From the NCBI RefSeq assembly GCF_963667735.1, contig NZ_OY763919.1:620001-684000 (forward strand): a DNA stretch of 64,000 bases, in the 5' to 3' direction. Origin of the DNA: an uncultured Methanoregula sp. (GTDB taxonomy: Archaea; Halobacteriota; Methanomicrobia; Methanomicrobiales; Methanospirillaceae). A program made the position numbers and the translations under genes. The notes beneath the pieces were generated by a model. That model did not search any database and was not told the origin of the DNA. It saw only the letters and a program-made list of their open reading frames with translations. Below are positions 28,530 to 37,918 of the stretch, piece by piece. The stretch's first letter is position 1. Every line of letters begins with the position of its first letter.

Positions 28530-30278
28530 GTGTGCGGTATTGTCGGATACGTTGGCAGAAAAGAAGCTGCTCCGATTATCGTTGAGGGACTTAAAAAACT
28601 CGAGTACCGCGGCTACGATTCATTCGGTGTTGCCACACTTGGCAATGGTATTGAACTGGCAAAACACCGGGGCAGGATATCAGAAAATGCCAGTTCTGCC
28701 ATAAAACTGACGGGAAAAATAGGCATCGGACATACGCGGTGGGCTACACACGGGGCTCCCAATGATATCAATGCTCACCCCCATATGGATTGTTCCGGCA
28801 GCATTGCTGTCGTTCACAATGGCATTATTGAGAACTATGCTGAGCTGAAACGGCAGCTCATCTCAAGGGGCCATACCTTCCGATCCGAGACCGATACGGA
28901 AGTCGCCGCCCATCTGATTGAAGAGCAATATACAGGAACCAAGAGTCTGCTTGCTGCAGTACAGGAAATTCTTCCCCTACTGGAAGGTTCCTACGCTCTG
29001 CTGGTCATCTCATCAAGGGAGGATTGCATGATTGCCGCAAGAAACGCAAGTCCGCTGGTGCTCGGGATTGGTGACGGGGAGACATTTGCTGCTTCTGACA
29101 TGACCCCGGTTCTGGAACATACTGAGCGGGCGATATTTCTAGAGGAGGGAGATGTTGCATACATTAACCGGGGAAAATATGAGATTTTCAATCAGGGCCA
29201 ATCCGTGACCCGCCCGGTCGAACTGATCGACTGGTCACTCGAAGATGTCAAGAAAGGCGGATTTGCCCATTATATGCTCAAAGAGATCTATGAGCAACCC
29301 CAGGCATTCTATAACACGATCCGCGCCGTTAACTCGGAGACTGTTTCCAGTCTTGTTAACTGCCATCCAGAAACCGTAACAATCGTAGCGTGTGGATCTT
29401 CATATCATGCCGGCCTTATCTTCAAATATCTCCTGGAAGGATCCTGCGGCATTCCCGCCCGTCTTGAATTTGCTTCAGAATTTAGGTATTTTCCGCCACC
29501 CGTGGAGGGGTTGGTCATAGGAATCACCCAGTCCGGGGAGACTGCCGATACGCTCACCGCCATCAGGCAGGCAAAAACTCATAACTGCCGGACGCTTGCG
29601 ATCACCAATGTTCTGGGCAGCACGATCAGCCGTGTTGCGGATATGACACTATTCATGCGGGCCGGGCCTGAGATGAGCGTGGCCGCAACAAAGTCGTTCA
29701 CAGCCCAGCTTGCCGTGATGATGCAGATGGCAAATCTGGTCTGCGATAGGAAATATGATGAAAGTCTCCTGAAGGCTCACCAGGCAATCGAAGAGGTACT
29801 CCTGATGGACATTTCTGAAGCTGTTGCGCTGTGTATAAAAGCCCACAGTATCTTTTATGTCGGAAGGGGGCCGTTTTATCCGGTCTCGCTTGAAGGCGCA
29901 CTGAAGATGAAGGAGATCTCGTACATCCATGCCGAAGGATATGCAGCAGGAGAACTCAAACACGGACCGTTTGCCCTGCTCTCACCGGAAACCCCGGTGG
30001 TCGCAATCTGTATGCCCGGGGAAACCTACGGGGTTATGATCTCCAATATCAAGGAGATGAAAGCACGGGGGGCACCCGTTATTGCAATTGGTTGTACAGG
30101 AGACAGCGAAGTTTCAGATATTGTCGACATTTTTATCGGAATTCCACCGGCGTCGGTTTTTGTACAGGTGCTCACCAGTCTTGTGATACTCCAGCTGCTC
30201 GCATACTATACGGCAGTGGCATTGAATCGCGATGTTGACAAACCCAGAAACCTTGCAAAGAGTGTGACGGTAGAATGA
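28530..30278 (+). CDS. glmS: Glutamine-fructose-6-phosphate aminotransferase (isomerising)
   Basis: GlmS makes glucosamine 6-phosphate from fructose 6-phosphate and glutamine, the first step to UDP-GlcNAc. The 582 residues start (M)CGIVGYVGRKEA, where the Cys after the initiator is the glutaminase nucleophile. HTRWATHGAP follows, then two SIS domains with VACGSSYHAGLIFKYLLE, GITQSGETADTL and the C-terminal PRNLAKSVTVE tail that closes the active site. The start is GTG at 28530. Overlaps the following acyltransferase by four bases. The gene completes a local glmS-glmM-glmU set. Confidence 0.96.
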   Translation: MCGIVGYVGRKEAAPIIVEGLKKLEYRGYDSFGVATLGNGIELAKHRGRISENASSAIKLTGKIGIGHTRWATHGAPNDINAHPHMDCSGSIAVVHNGIIENYAELKRQLISRGHTFRSETDTEVAAHLIEEQYTGTKSLLAAVQEILPLLEGSYALLVISSREDCMIAARNASPLVLGIGDGETFAASDMTPVLEHTERAIFLEEGDVAYINRGKYEIFNQGQSVTRPVELIDWSLEDVKKGGFAHYMLKEIYEQPQAFYNTIRAVNSETVSSLVNCHPETVTIVACGSSYHAGLIFKYLLEGSCGIPARLEFASEFRYFPPPVEGLVIGITQSGETADTLTAIRQAKTHNCRTLAITNVLGSTISRVADMTLFMRAGPEMSVAATKSFTAQLAVMMQMANLVCDRKYDESLLKAHQAIEEVLLMDISEAVALCIKAHSIFYVGRGPFYPVSLEGALKMKEISYIHAEGYAAGELKHGPFALLSPETPVVAICMPGETYGVMISNIKEMKARGAPVIAIGCTGDSEVSDIVDIFIGIPPASVFVQVLTSLVILQLLAYYTAVALNRDVDKPRNLAKSVTVE

Positions 30279-30868
30279 TAGAATACGGGCTGAATGAAGT
30301 CGGAGAAAATGCCAGGATATTCGAACCTGTTACGCTTGGTTTTCCATCCCGCGAGAACATGGATAAGACAGGATTTACAGGTTCAATCATAGGAAAAAAT
30401 GCAACCCTGCGATCCGGCACGATAATCTACTGCGATGTGATTATCGGGGACGATTTCCAGACAGGGCATAATGTGATGATCCGGGAAAAGACAAGAATTG
30501 GAAACCATGTTGCCATTGGCACATCAACAGTGATAGATGGGAAAGTCACTATTGGGAACAACGTCAGCATCCAGAGCATGGTCTATATTCCTACAGACAC
30601 CCGGATAGGGAACCATGTATTTATCGGGCCCAATACTGTTTTAACAAACGACCGATATCCGCCCTCCTACGGGCGGATGGAAGGGCCGTTGATCAAAGAC
30701 CGGGCCGCAATCGGTGCCAATGCCACGATCCTCCCGGGGGTCTGTATTGGGGAGGGTGCGCTTGTCGCTGCCGGATCGGTCGTGACAAGAGATGTTCCGG
30801 ACAGGATGCTTGCCATTGGATCTCCTGCAAAAATGCGGGATCTTCCGGCACCAGTGGCAGAACGCTGA
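30275..30868 (+). CDS. Hexapeptide-repeat acyltransferase (sugar N-acetyltransferase-like)
   Basis: A 197-residue left-handed beta-helix protein built of hexapeptide repeats such as IGNHVAIGTSTVIDGKVTIG. It has the usual TNDRYPP loop and a C-terminal GEGALVAAGSVVTRDVPDRM block. Relatives acetylate amino-sugars on nucleotide carriers (WbbJ/WlbB-type). Between glmS and a glycosyltransferase, a role in acetylating a UDP-amino sugar for the N-linked glycan is plausible; the substrate is inferred from context only. It starts four bases inside the end of glmS. Confidence 0.82.
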   Translation: MIEYGLNEVGENARIFEPVTLGFPSRENMDKTGFTGSIIGKNATLRSGTIIYCDVIIGDDFQTGHNVMIREKTRIGNHVAIGTSTVIDGKVTIGNNVSIQSMVYIPTDTRIGNHVFIGPNTVLTNDRYPPSYGRMEGPLIKDRAAIGANATILPGVCIGEGALVAAGSVVTRDVPDRMLAIGSPAKMRDLPAPVAER

Positions 30869-30931
30869 ACCGCCAATAAAAACCGACCAATACCGTTTTC
30901 GTATCATAGATATCATCAAGGACAACGGACC

Positions 30932-32065
30932 ATGAAGATTCTCCTCGTATCAACTCAGGATTATATCCATCACCCGGTCCTGTCACGACACCATAACATC
31001 TTCGAGATCCTGGCACAACGGCATGACGTTCACGTGGCACATTTTCATGTCAGCAGATGTGCTCCCCGGCCCACCCTATTGACGGTGGACGAAACCACTT
31101 TGATCCCTATACAGAGCCCCCTGTTACATTATACGCTCAACACACCCTATCATTACTACGCCTTCAACCGGCTCTTAAAAAAAGAGAAGTTCGATGTAAT
31201 CGTTGCTGCACATGTCCTCGCAGGCTCGGCCGTTATTCATGCAGCAAAAAAACATAACGTTCCTGTCATATTCGATCTCAAGGACTGGTTTCCCGACTCC
31301 GCCGCAGCGTATTTTAAAAACCGGTTTCTTCAGGATGCGGTACGGAAGAGTGTCTGGGCAATTACCAAACGTAATCTTGAGAACTGTGATATAATTACAA
31401 CAGTTTCCCCCTCGCTTGTAGAAAAACTCAGGCAACTGGGATTCTCAGCAGATTTGATTACGAACGGGGTAGATACCGAATTTTTCAAACCCGCTGACGG
31501 GAGCCCTGTTCGGAAAGAGCTGGGGATAGCAAACGGAGATTTTGTCATCGGATTCTGCGGGAGCATCGAGCGATGGTATGCACTTGACGAGATGATCCGT
31601 GCTCTGCCAAGCCTTATCCGGTCCCGTCCGGATACCCGGCTTCTCATTGTCGGAGGATCCCTGTTTACCGATTATGAGCAGGAACTGAAGGATCTGGTTG
31701 AAACACTTGGCGTATCAGACCATGTTATTTTTACCGGACTCAAGCCATATACGGAACTCCCCCGCTATATCGCATCCATGGATGCCTGCACGATTCCACT
31801 TGCTCCGCCACAATGGGGCGATATTGCCCTCCCCAACAAATACTTCGAATATTCTGCCTGCGGCAAACCGATTGTTATGCGGCCGATGCCCGACGTTGAG
31901 AAGATCGGAGGGCCAAACCTGTTTGTATACAGGACGCAGGAGGAATATCTCGCCCATATCAGGGCACTTATGGATCACCCCACCTCATTTTCAATAAATA
32001 CGGAAAAAAACAGCTGGAACGAGAAAGCACGGCAGTTTGAGGAAATATTCAACCGCATTGGGTAG
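30932..32065 (+). CDS. Glycosyltransferase, GT4-like
   Basis: A 377-residue soluble glycosyltransferase with a GT-B layout. The N-terminal Rossmann domain is MKILLVSTQDYIHHPVLSRH, a mid-region has SLVEKLRQLGFSADLITNGV, and the C-terminal nucleotide-sugar domain includes GFCGSIERWYALDEM and ALPNKYFEYSACGKPIV. The latter is the E-containing retaining GT4 signature. It lies between the acyltransferase and aglB, so it probably adds a sugar to the dolichol-linked glycan on the cytoplasmic face. Donor and acceptor are unknown. Confidence 0.87.
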   Translation: MKILLVSTQDYIHHPVLSRHHNIFEILAQRHDVHVAHFHVSRCAPRPTLLTVDETTLIPIQSPLLHYTLNTPYHYYAFNRLLKKEKFDVIVAAHVLAGSAVIHAAKKHNVPVIFDLKDWFPDSAAAYFKNRFLQDAVRKSVWAITKRNLENCDIITTVSPSLVEKLRQLGFSADLITNGVDTEFFKPADGSPVRKELGIANGDFVIGFCGSIERWYALDEMIRALPSLIRSRPDTRLLIVGGSLFTDYEQELKDLVETLGVSDHVIFTGLKPYTELPRYIASMDACTIPLAPPQWGDIALPNKYFEYSACGKPIVMRPMPDVEKIGGPNLFVYRTQEEYLAHIRALMDHPTSFSINTEKNSWNEKARQFEEIFNRIG

Positions 32066-32128
32066 AGGGGTTATCCAAATTTATTAATGATTCCCGATGA
32101 AACCTTATACCCAAGTAAGGATGGTTTC

Positions 32129-34723
32129 ATGGTATTTCTTGATCTTCAAAAACACCGAAAGTACCTGATTTTCGGTCTTGTCGCAATCTTTTCATTTTTT
32201 GCTCTCTGGCTTCGCCTGATTCCCATGCTTTCCATGGGGAACACGGATGTCCTGATGATGGTGGCAAGCGACGATCCGCTCTACAACCTCCGCCAGGTGG
32301 AGTTGATCATGGCGAATTTCCCCAATTATGCCTGGTTTGATCCCATGAGCCTCTATCCTGGCGGGTCGACTATCTACTGGGGTCCGCTCTTTCCCACGAT
32401 CATTGCCGCATGCTGCATCCTGACCGGGGCCTCAACCCGCCCTGAGATCATCAGTCTCGGGCTCATTATTCCGCCCCTCATGGGTGCCGCTACCGTTGCC
32501 ATCATGTATTATATCGGCAAGTGCTGCGGGGACTGGAAAACAGGGCTCCTCGCATCAGGTTTCACAGCGATTGTAACAGGACAGTTCTATTACCGGTCCC
32601 TTTACGGGTACATGGATCACCATATCGCAGAGGTCCTTTTTTCCACGATCTTCTGCCTTATCTACCTGTATGCAATCCTATCCGAGAAAGATAATAAAAT
32701 TGACCTGAAAAATATTCACACCTACAAAAAAACCCTCCTCTTATCGGGCCTTGCCGGGATAACTTACATTCTCGGGCTGCTGGTCATGCCAACAATGATT
32801 CTCTTCGCGATGATAGTTGGGGCATTCACATTGGTGCAGTTTGTTATCGACCATTTACGCGGCCGGACAAGCGAATATCTTCTCATCATCAACAGCGTGG
32901 TTTTCCTTGTAGCAATTGCAGGTCTGCTTCTCTTTGGATTCAAGTCAACAGGCATGGACCTGTCCACCTATTCAATCGGACACGTTTATGCTTATATCAG
33001 TCTTATTGCAGGAACGGTCTTTTTATACATTCTTTCAGGAGCGCTAAAGACAAAAGAGCGGTATTATTTCCCGGCAATTATTATCGGCTGTGCAGCGCTT
33101 TTTACGCTACTGCTCTATGTTTTCATCCCGCAACTCTATACACTCCTTGTCTATGATATATTCGCATTCTTCGGACAGGCACCAATAACCGAAACGGTCC
33201 AGGAGGCCCGGGGATGGTCGACAGCACTTGCGTGGAATACGTTCAACTTCGGCATTCTCCTTATGCTGGGCGGGATCATTGTCATGGCCTATAACAACTT
33301 CCGTGACGAGCACCCGGAACAGGTCTTCGTACTGGTCTGGTCACTCGTCATGCTCTTCTCCACATGGCAGCATGTCCGGTACGAGTACTACCTTGCCATC
33401 AATGTAGCCCTCCTGTCAGCTGCATGCATGAGCTTCGTGATTGCCCGCGGAGAGAGGGAGTTCCGCCATATGGTGGAGATTCGGCCGCAGGATACTGTTG
33501 CATCTGACAGCAGGGATTCAGAAAAGGAAAGTCCTGCTCGGGGTAAAAAGAAGAAAAATATCTCAAAAAAAGAGACGTCATCTCACCACACAAATTATCC
33601 GGCAGTATGCCTGTTCATCGTGGGAGTGCTCTTAAGCCTGCTCTTTGTATATTCATCAGTCTCCCTCAGTTACGTGAGCGCTTCTCAGGATCCGATGCGG
33701 ATGAATCCGGACTGGCGTGAATCCCTTGACTGGATGGCAAACAATACACCGGATACGGGAGTGAACTACCTCAAGATATATGATTCGAAGACATTCCAGT
33801 TCCCAACCCAGGCATACGGTGTCATGTCCTGGTGGGACTACGGTCACCTGATAACGTACATTGCCAAACGGATTCCCAATTCGAACCCGTTCCAGCAGGG
33901 AGTTGCCGGGCCCACGGGATCAGCGGCATTTTTCATGTCTACTTCGGAAGACACTGCAAACAAGATCCTGGATCAGGACGGCACCCGGTATGTCATCACC
34001 GATGCAGAGATGGATACGGGTAAGTTCTGGGCAATGGCCACATGGTATAACTCGACAGAGGGTAGCAGGCCCTACCAGATTACTCTCCTGACGCCAAACG
34101 GTCAGAATCCTGATAGTTACGATTCGTTCATGCTCAATGAAAAGCCGTACTACCATACCATGGTCTCGAAGCTGCACAACTTAGACGGATCCCTCACAAA
34201 ACCCTCGACCGTGTATTATGTTGAGTACGCAAACCCGACGATCAGCGGCTCGTCACTGCCGGTCATGACCAAAGCCGATTCCACAAATTCAACCGACGCA
34301 ATTTTCAGGGCTGAACAGTATAATCTCAAAGCACCGGCAGGATATCAGGCACAGGCACTGAACCCGTCGCTTACCAATCCTATCGATGAAGTTCCGGCTC
34401 TCCGCCACTATCGCCTTGTCCATGAATCCCCGACAAACGTCCTCAATTCAAAGGTTGCCGATGTGAAGTACGTCAAGGTCTTCGAGTATGTCAAAGGAGC
34501 CCATATCAAAGGCGAGGGGATCATCGAGGTCCCAATTGTTACCAATACCGGTCGGAATTTTACCTATCGCCAGGCAAGTATCAACGGTGAGTTCGTTGTC
34601 CCGTATTCGACAACAGGTAATCCCTATGACGTGAAAACAACCGGAAAATACCAGATTGCAGGATCCACCCGCCAGTATGATGTGTCGGAAGCTGCTGTCA
34701 TGCAGGGCCTGACAATCCAGTAA
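32129..34723 (+). CDS. aglB: Oligosaccharyltransferase AglB (STT3 family)
   Basis: AglB moves the dolichol-linked glycan onto Asn of exported proteins such as S-layer proteins and archaellins. The protein of about 864 residues has around 13 membrane segments. Acidic loop motifs ASDDPLYNLRQVE and GYMDHHIAEV are present, as is the catalytic WWDYG signature (SWWDYGHLITYIAKR, about residue 567 from this start) leading an extracellular C-terminal domain. I chose the ATG at 32129 because AAGGA lies upstream and the protein then begins at the first helix; an ATG at 32087 is in frame and would add 14 residues. A Lys/Ser-rich loop (around 33500-33590) interrupts the membrane region. Confidence 0.95.
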   Translation: MVFLDLQKHRKYLIFGLVAIFSFFALWLRLIPMLSMGNTDVLMMVASDDPLYNLRQVELIMANFPNYAWFDPMSLYPGGSTIYWGPLFPTIIAACCILTGASTRPEIISLGLIIPPLMGAATVAIMYYIGKCCGDWKTGLLASGFTAIVTGQFYYRSLYGYMDHHIAEVLFSTIFCLIYLYAILSEKDNKIDLKNIHTYKKTLLLSGLAGITYILGLLVMPTMILFAMIVGAFTLVQFVIDHLRGRTSEYLLIINSVVFLVAIAGLLLFGFKSTGMDLSTYSIGHVYAYISLIAGTVFLYILSGALKTKERYYFPAIIIGCAALFTLLLYVFIPQLYTLLVYDIFAFFGQAPITETVQEARGWSTALAWNTFNFGILLMLGGIIVMAYNNFRDEHPEQVFVLVWSLVMLFSTWQHVRYEYYLAINVALLSAACMSFVIARGEREFRHMVEIRPQDTVASDSRDSEKESPARGKKKKNISKKETSSHHTNYPAVCLFIVGVLLSLLFVYSSVSLSYVSASQDPMRMNPDWRESLDWMANNTPDTGVNYLKIYDSKTFQFPTQAYGVMSWWDYGHLITYIAKRIPNSNPFQQGVAGPTGSAAFFMSTSEDTANKILDQDGTRYVITDAEMDTGKFWAMATWYNSTEGSRPYQITLLTPNGQNPDSYDSFMLNEKPYYHTMVSKLHNLDGSLTKPSTVYYVEYANPTISGSSLPVMTKADSTNSTDAIFRAEQYNLKAPAGYQAQALNPSLTNPIDEVPALRHYRLVHESPTNVLNSKVADVKYVKVFEYVKGAHIKGEGIIEVPIVTNTGRNFTYRQASINGEFVVPYSTTGNPYDVKTTGKYQIAGSTRQYDVSEAAVMQGLTIQ

Positions 34724-34857
34724 TTTTATCACGTTCTTTTTTACAAGAAAATCCTCAGGTCTCCAGATGGACAAGATTGTAGAGTACTGACTGAAGCCTT
34801 GGCTATCCAAGGGGGGATAAAAAATGCTTATATGGGGGAATATGCTCATACTCCGGT

Positions 34858-35151
34858 ATGTTAGCTGAAGAGATTACCCTCGGGATGAAAGTCCGCTACC
34901 CCCGCACCGGGACAACCGGTAAGGTTCTCCATCTTGAACAGGTCCGGGGTGTGATGTTTGCTGAACTGGACAGCACAAATCTTCTCTACCGGATCGATCA
35001 GCTCATTCCCGCAACCGGGACTGAAAAGAGAACAGCATCGATTCAGGTGGATGCAAAAAAAATTATTGAAAACGAAAGAGAGTTCGCTGCCGGGAGCGGA
35101 CTTCAGGAAGCCCTCAAAAATATCGACCAGAGCTGTGAAGGCGGGGGATAA
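34858..35151 (+). CDS. DUF2098 family protein
   Basis: A 97-residue soluble protein of a methanogen-conserved family (DUF2098-type). It opens with EITLGMKVRYPRTGTTGKV, continues VRGVMFAELDSTNLLYRIDQ, and ends in a charged helical tail. No catalytic signature is visible. The fold of the first half, with its GTTGKV-x-VRGVMFAELD strands, suggests a small beta barrel. A TATA-like CTTATATG at about 34825 places it in its own transcript after the T-rich end of aglB. Function is unknown; family assignment is from memory of the sequence pattern. Confidence 0.7.
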   Translation: MLAEEITLGMKVRYPRTGTTGKVLHLEQVRGVMFAELDSTNLLYRIDQLIPATGTEKRTASIQVDAKKIIENEREFAAGSGLQEALKNIDQSCEGGG

Positions 35152-35474
35152 CTTTTTAGTTTGTTTTTCCCTGTTCTGTCCGGTACAATGCATCTCAATC
35201 GCGAAACATGGAAAAAACAAACCAATACGATCTTGTCTTGAAAGAAATGGGTTCGGTTTGGATCCGTATGCAAAAAACCATAAATGGCGCGGGTATTTTT
35301 ATCAACCCAAACCGCAATATGATTATCACTTGTACGATTGAACTCGTCCCGGTCTCTTGGCAGGGCACCGGGTCCGGCAGGCGCAATATATGAGGTGCGT
35401 CGGGTCCTGATAAGAATAAATCATACAATGGTTGATTCAACCAGAAGTGAAGAGGGTAGGAGGTTCGATTTCAT
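35152..35474. other. Intergenic region before aIF2-gamma, probably promoter only
   Basis: About 320 bases with no convincing gene. A 61-codon plus-strand frame at 35208-35393 has no ribosome binding site or recognised domain and is not called. A TATA-like AAGAATAAATCATAC lies near 35412-35426. GGTAGGAGG at 35455-35463 is a strong ribosome binding site for the aIF2-gamma start. Confidence 0.5.
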
Positions 35475-36710
35475 TTGCATGATGTGACAGTTCCCAGTGT
35501 CAATATCGGTGTCGTGGGTCATGTCGACCATGGCAAGACCACGCTCGTCAACGCACTCACCGGGACATGGACTGACCGGCACAGTGAGGAAGTGAAGCGG
35601 GGCATTTCCATCCGGCTTGGGTATGCGGACGCAACGTTTTACCGGTGCGATTCCTGCGAAGGGACCGAGGCATTTTCAACAAACCAGACCTGTCCGAAAT
35701 GCAGCAGCAGCGGAACACCGTTCCGTTCCATATCATTTGTTGATGCACCGGGGCATGAGACGCTGATGGCAACGATGTTATCGGGATCAGCCCTGATGGA
35801 CGGGGCAATGCTGGTGATTGCCGCAAGCGAGAAATGCCCGCAGCCGCAGACAAAAGAGCACCTGATGGCGCTCGAGCTCGTAGGTATCAAGAACATCGTG
35901 ATCGTCCAGAGTAAGATCGATGTGGTCAGCCAGAAAGAGGCTGTCGACAATTATCACGAGATCAAGGCGTTTGTCAAAGGCACGATAGCCGAGAACGCCC
36001 CTATCATTCCCGTCTCATCTCAGAAGGGGATCAATATGGGGGCACTTGTCCAGGCACTGGATCAGGTCATTCCTGAACCAAAACGGGATCCTGATGCCGA
36101 GCCGGTAATGCTTATCGCACGCTCGTTCGATGTCAATAAGCCGGGCTGCAACTGGAAGGATGTCAAAGGCGGCGTTGTCGGGGGATCTCTTATCCGGGGC
36201 ATCCTCCGCGCAGACGACAAGATCGAGATCCGCCCGGGCAGGCAGACTCAGGTGGAGAACCGCATCAAGTGGGTTCCCATCAAGACTACGATAACCACCA
36301 TCAACGCTGGTTCAAAAGTTGTTGAAACGGCAACTCCCGGAGGGCTCCTTGGCGTCGGGACCAAGCTCGATCCCGCGCTCACGAAAAGCGATGCCCTTGC
36401 CGGCCAGGTGCTGGGCCACGAGGGTAAACTTCCCCCGGTCTGGGACAAGATCCGGTGCAGCGTCACCCTGATGGAACGTGTTGTCGGCGCAACAAGCGAG
36501 CTTGTCATCGAGCCACTGAAACATTCCGAACCACTGATGCTCTCTGTCGGGACTGCAGTGACTGTGGGCGTCGTGACGAATACCAAGAAAGATTATGTGG
36601 AAATCGCTCTAAAGCGACCCGTATGCGCAGAGGTGGGTTCACGGATAGCCATGAGCCGACAGGTGGGAGCACGCTGGCGGTTAATCGGGATGGGTGTGCT
36701 GGGCGAGTGA
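35475..36710 (+). CDS. eif2g: Translation initiation factor aIF2 subunit gamma
   Basis: The GTPase subunit of archaeal IF2, which carries Met-tRNAi to the small ribosomal subunit. The 411 residues include VGHVDHGKTTLVNALTG (P-loop), KRGISIRLGYAD, and a zinc knuckle CDSCEG ... CPKCSSS. VDAPGHETLMATMLSG (G3) and QSKIDVV (G4) follow, then two beta-barrel domains ending SRQVGARWRLIGMGVL. The start is probably TTG at 35475, 11 bases after GGAGG; a GTG at 35484 is the alternative. It begins a long archaeal translation/transcription operon. Confidence 0.96.
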   Translation: MHDVTVPSVNIGVVGHVDHGKTTLVNALTGTWTDRHSEEVKRGISIRLGYADATFYRCDSCEGTEAFSTNQTCPKCSSSGTPFRSISFVDAPGHETLMATMLSGSALMDGAMLVIAASEKCPQPQTKEHLMALELVGIKNIVIVQSKIDVVSQKEAVDNYHEIKAFVKGTIAENAPIIPVSSQKGINMGALVQALDQVIPEPKRDPDAEPVMLIARSFDVNKPGCNWKDVKGGVVGGSLIRGILRADDKIEIRPGRQTQVENRIKWVPIKTTITTINAGSKVVETATPGGLLGVGTKLDPALTKSDALAGQVLGHEGKLPPVWDKIRCSVTLMERVVGATSELVIEPLKHSEPLMLSVGTAVTVGVVTNTKKDYVEIALKRPVCAEVGSRIAMSRQVGARWRLIGMGVLGE

Positions 36711-37090
36711 AGGTTCTTCTGGATGCCAATGCGCTGATGATGCCGGCGCAGTTCCAGATAGATCTTTTCGACGAGCTCCGTATGCTTCTGGGTTCTTTTG
36801 AACCCGTTGTTCTCTCCGGAGTCCTGCGGGAGCTTTTGGGGCTCTCGCGGGCAAAGGGGAGAGACGGGGCAGCAGCACGCCTTGGCCTGACTATTGGTGA
36901 GAAATGCACCATTGCAGAGAGCAATGAGATGGAATCGGTATCGATCGATGCACAGGTGATCGAATACGCGACCCGGAATTCCTGCCTGGTGGTCACCAAT
37001 GACCGGCGCGTGAGAGAGGCGCTCTTTGCCCGGGGCATTGGCGTAGTTTCATTAAGAAAACAGAAAAAACTGGAGATATTGCGGAGGTAA
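36707..37090 (+). CDS. PIN-domain protein (Fcf1/Utp24-like, probable rRNA processing nuclease)
   Basis: A 127-residue PIN domain starting (M)KVLLDANALMMPAQF. Acidic residues are in position for a nuclease: the first Asp in LLDANAL, a middle Glu in VLRELLGL, and ASP in VVTNDRRVREAL. The start is a GTG overlapping the stop of aIF2-gamma. Its location between aIF2-gamma and Rpo7 is conserved in Euryarchaea, which favours an rRNA maturation role over a VapC-type toxin; no antitoxin gene adjoins it. Function is inferred from context. Confidence 0.82.
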   Translation: MKVLLDANALMMPAQFQIDLFDELRMLLGSFEPVVLSGVLRELLGLSRAKGRDGAAARLGLTIGEKCTIAESNEMESVSIDAQVIEYATRNSCLVVTNDRRVREALFARGIGVVSLRKQKKLEILRR

Positions 37091-37092
37091 AT

Positions 37093-37728
37093 ATGTATCA
37101 TAAACTACTTCTTGAGGATAAGGTGCGGGTTCCCCCCCAGCGTCTTGGGGAGAAACTCGAAAAAGTGATTCTTGAGGTCCTGCAGGAGCAGCTCGAGGGC
37201 AGCATTGATAAAGAGATTGGGATCTTCATCTGCGTGACAAAAGTGCTCGATGTCGGCGAGGGCGAACTCGTTCCCGGCGACGGTGGCGTGTATTACGATG
37301 TCCGGTTTGAAGCAATGGCGCTCAGGCTTGCCCTCCAGGAGGTTATCGAGGGCCTGGTTGTCGAAACAACCAGTTTCGGTGCATTCGTCAGCCTCGGGCC
37401 TATCGATGCAATGCTGCACGTGAGCCAGATCTCCGACGAGTACATCAACTACGATGAGAAGAATGCCCGCCTCATCTGCCAGGAATCCAAACGCTACATC
37501 GGTGTCGGGGACGTTGTCCGGGTCCGCGTGGTTACCCTCTCGTTAAACGAACGCGAACCGCGGGATAGCAAGATCGGCCTCACCATGCGCCAGGCAGGTC
37601 TTGGCACGGCCCTCTGGCTTGAGGAAGAGATCGCAAAGGAGAAAGAGAAAGGCAGCCAGCCTGCCACTGCCGTAAAGGAACGGCCAGCAGGAAAGGGAAA
37701 GAGGAAGGAGAATGCCTCCGGCGAATAA
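37093..37728 (+). CDS. rpo7: RNA polymerase subunit Rpo7 (RpoE')
   Basis: Rpo7 forms the stalk of archaeal RNA polymerase with Rpo4 and contacts nascent RNA. The 211-residue product begins MYHKLLLEDKVRVPP, has the tip domain GEGELVPGDGGVYYDVRF, and an S1-type OB fold with VVETTSFGAFVSLGPIDAML and HVSQISDEY. The Lys/Glu-rich tail after about residue 180 is longer than in many archaea (about 190). It starts two bases after the PIN gene and overlaps spt4. Confidence 0.96.
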   Translation: MYHKLLLEDKVRVPPQRLGEKLEKVILEVLQEQLEGSIDKEIGIFICVTKVLDVGEGELVPGDGGVYYDVRFEAMALRLALQEVIEGLVVETTSFGAFVSLGPIDAMLHVSQISDEYINYDEKNARLICQESKRYIGVGDVVRVRVVTLSLNEREPRDSKIGLTMRQAGLGTALWLEEEIAKEKEKGSQPATAVKERPAGKGKRKENASGE

Positions 37729-37918
37729 GAAGAAACAGGGAAAAGTCTGCCGCGACTGCCACCGGGTAGTTGACGGCGAGAACTGTGTAGTCTGTGGTAC
37801 AACAAATTTAAGCGAGGACTGGTCCGGATACCTCGTCATCATCGATCCGGAAAACTCGGAAGTTGCGAGACGGATGAACATCAAGCTTCCGGGCCGCTAT
37901 GCACTGAAGGTCCGCTGA
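37712..37918 (+). CDS. spt4: Transcription elongation factor Spt4 (RpoE'')
   Basis: Spt4 pairs with Spt5 to form the archaeal processivity clamp on RNA polymerase. The 68-residue protein has the two CxxC-type zinc ligands CRDCHRVV and NCVVCGTTN, followed by DWSGYLVIIDPENSEVARR and a basic end. It overlaps the 3' end of rpo7 by 17 bases and the next gene by one base, so all are coupled. Length is normal for archaeal Spt4 (about 60-65). Confidence 0.95.
   Translation: MPPANKKKQGKVCRDCHRVVDGENCVVCGTTNLSEDWSGYLVIIDPENSEVARRMNIKLPGRYALKVR

Noticed and set aside
35208..35393. A 61-codon frame before aIF2-gamma
   Set aside because: No ribosome site, no recognisable domain, and composition not clearly coding.
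36707..37090. PIN-domain gene considered as a VapC toxin
   Set aside because: No antitoxin gene is adjacent, and its place between aIF2-gamma and Rpo7 is a conserved archaeal housekeeping arrangement.
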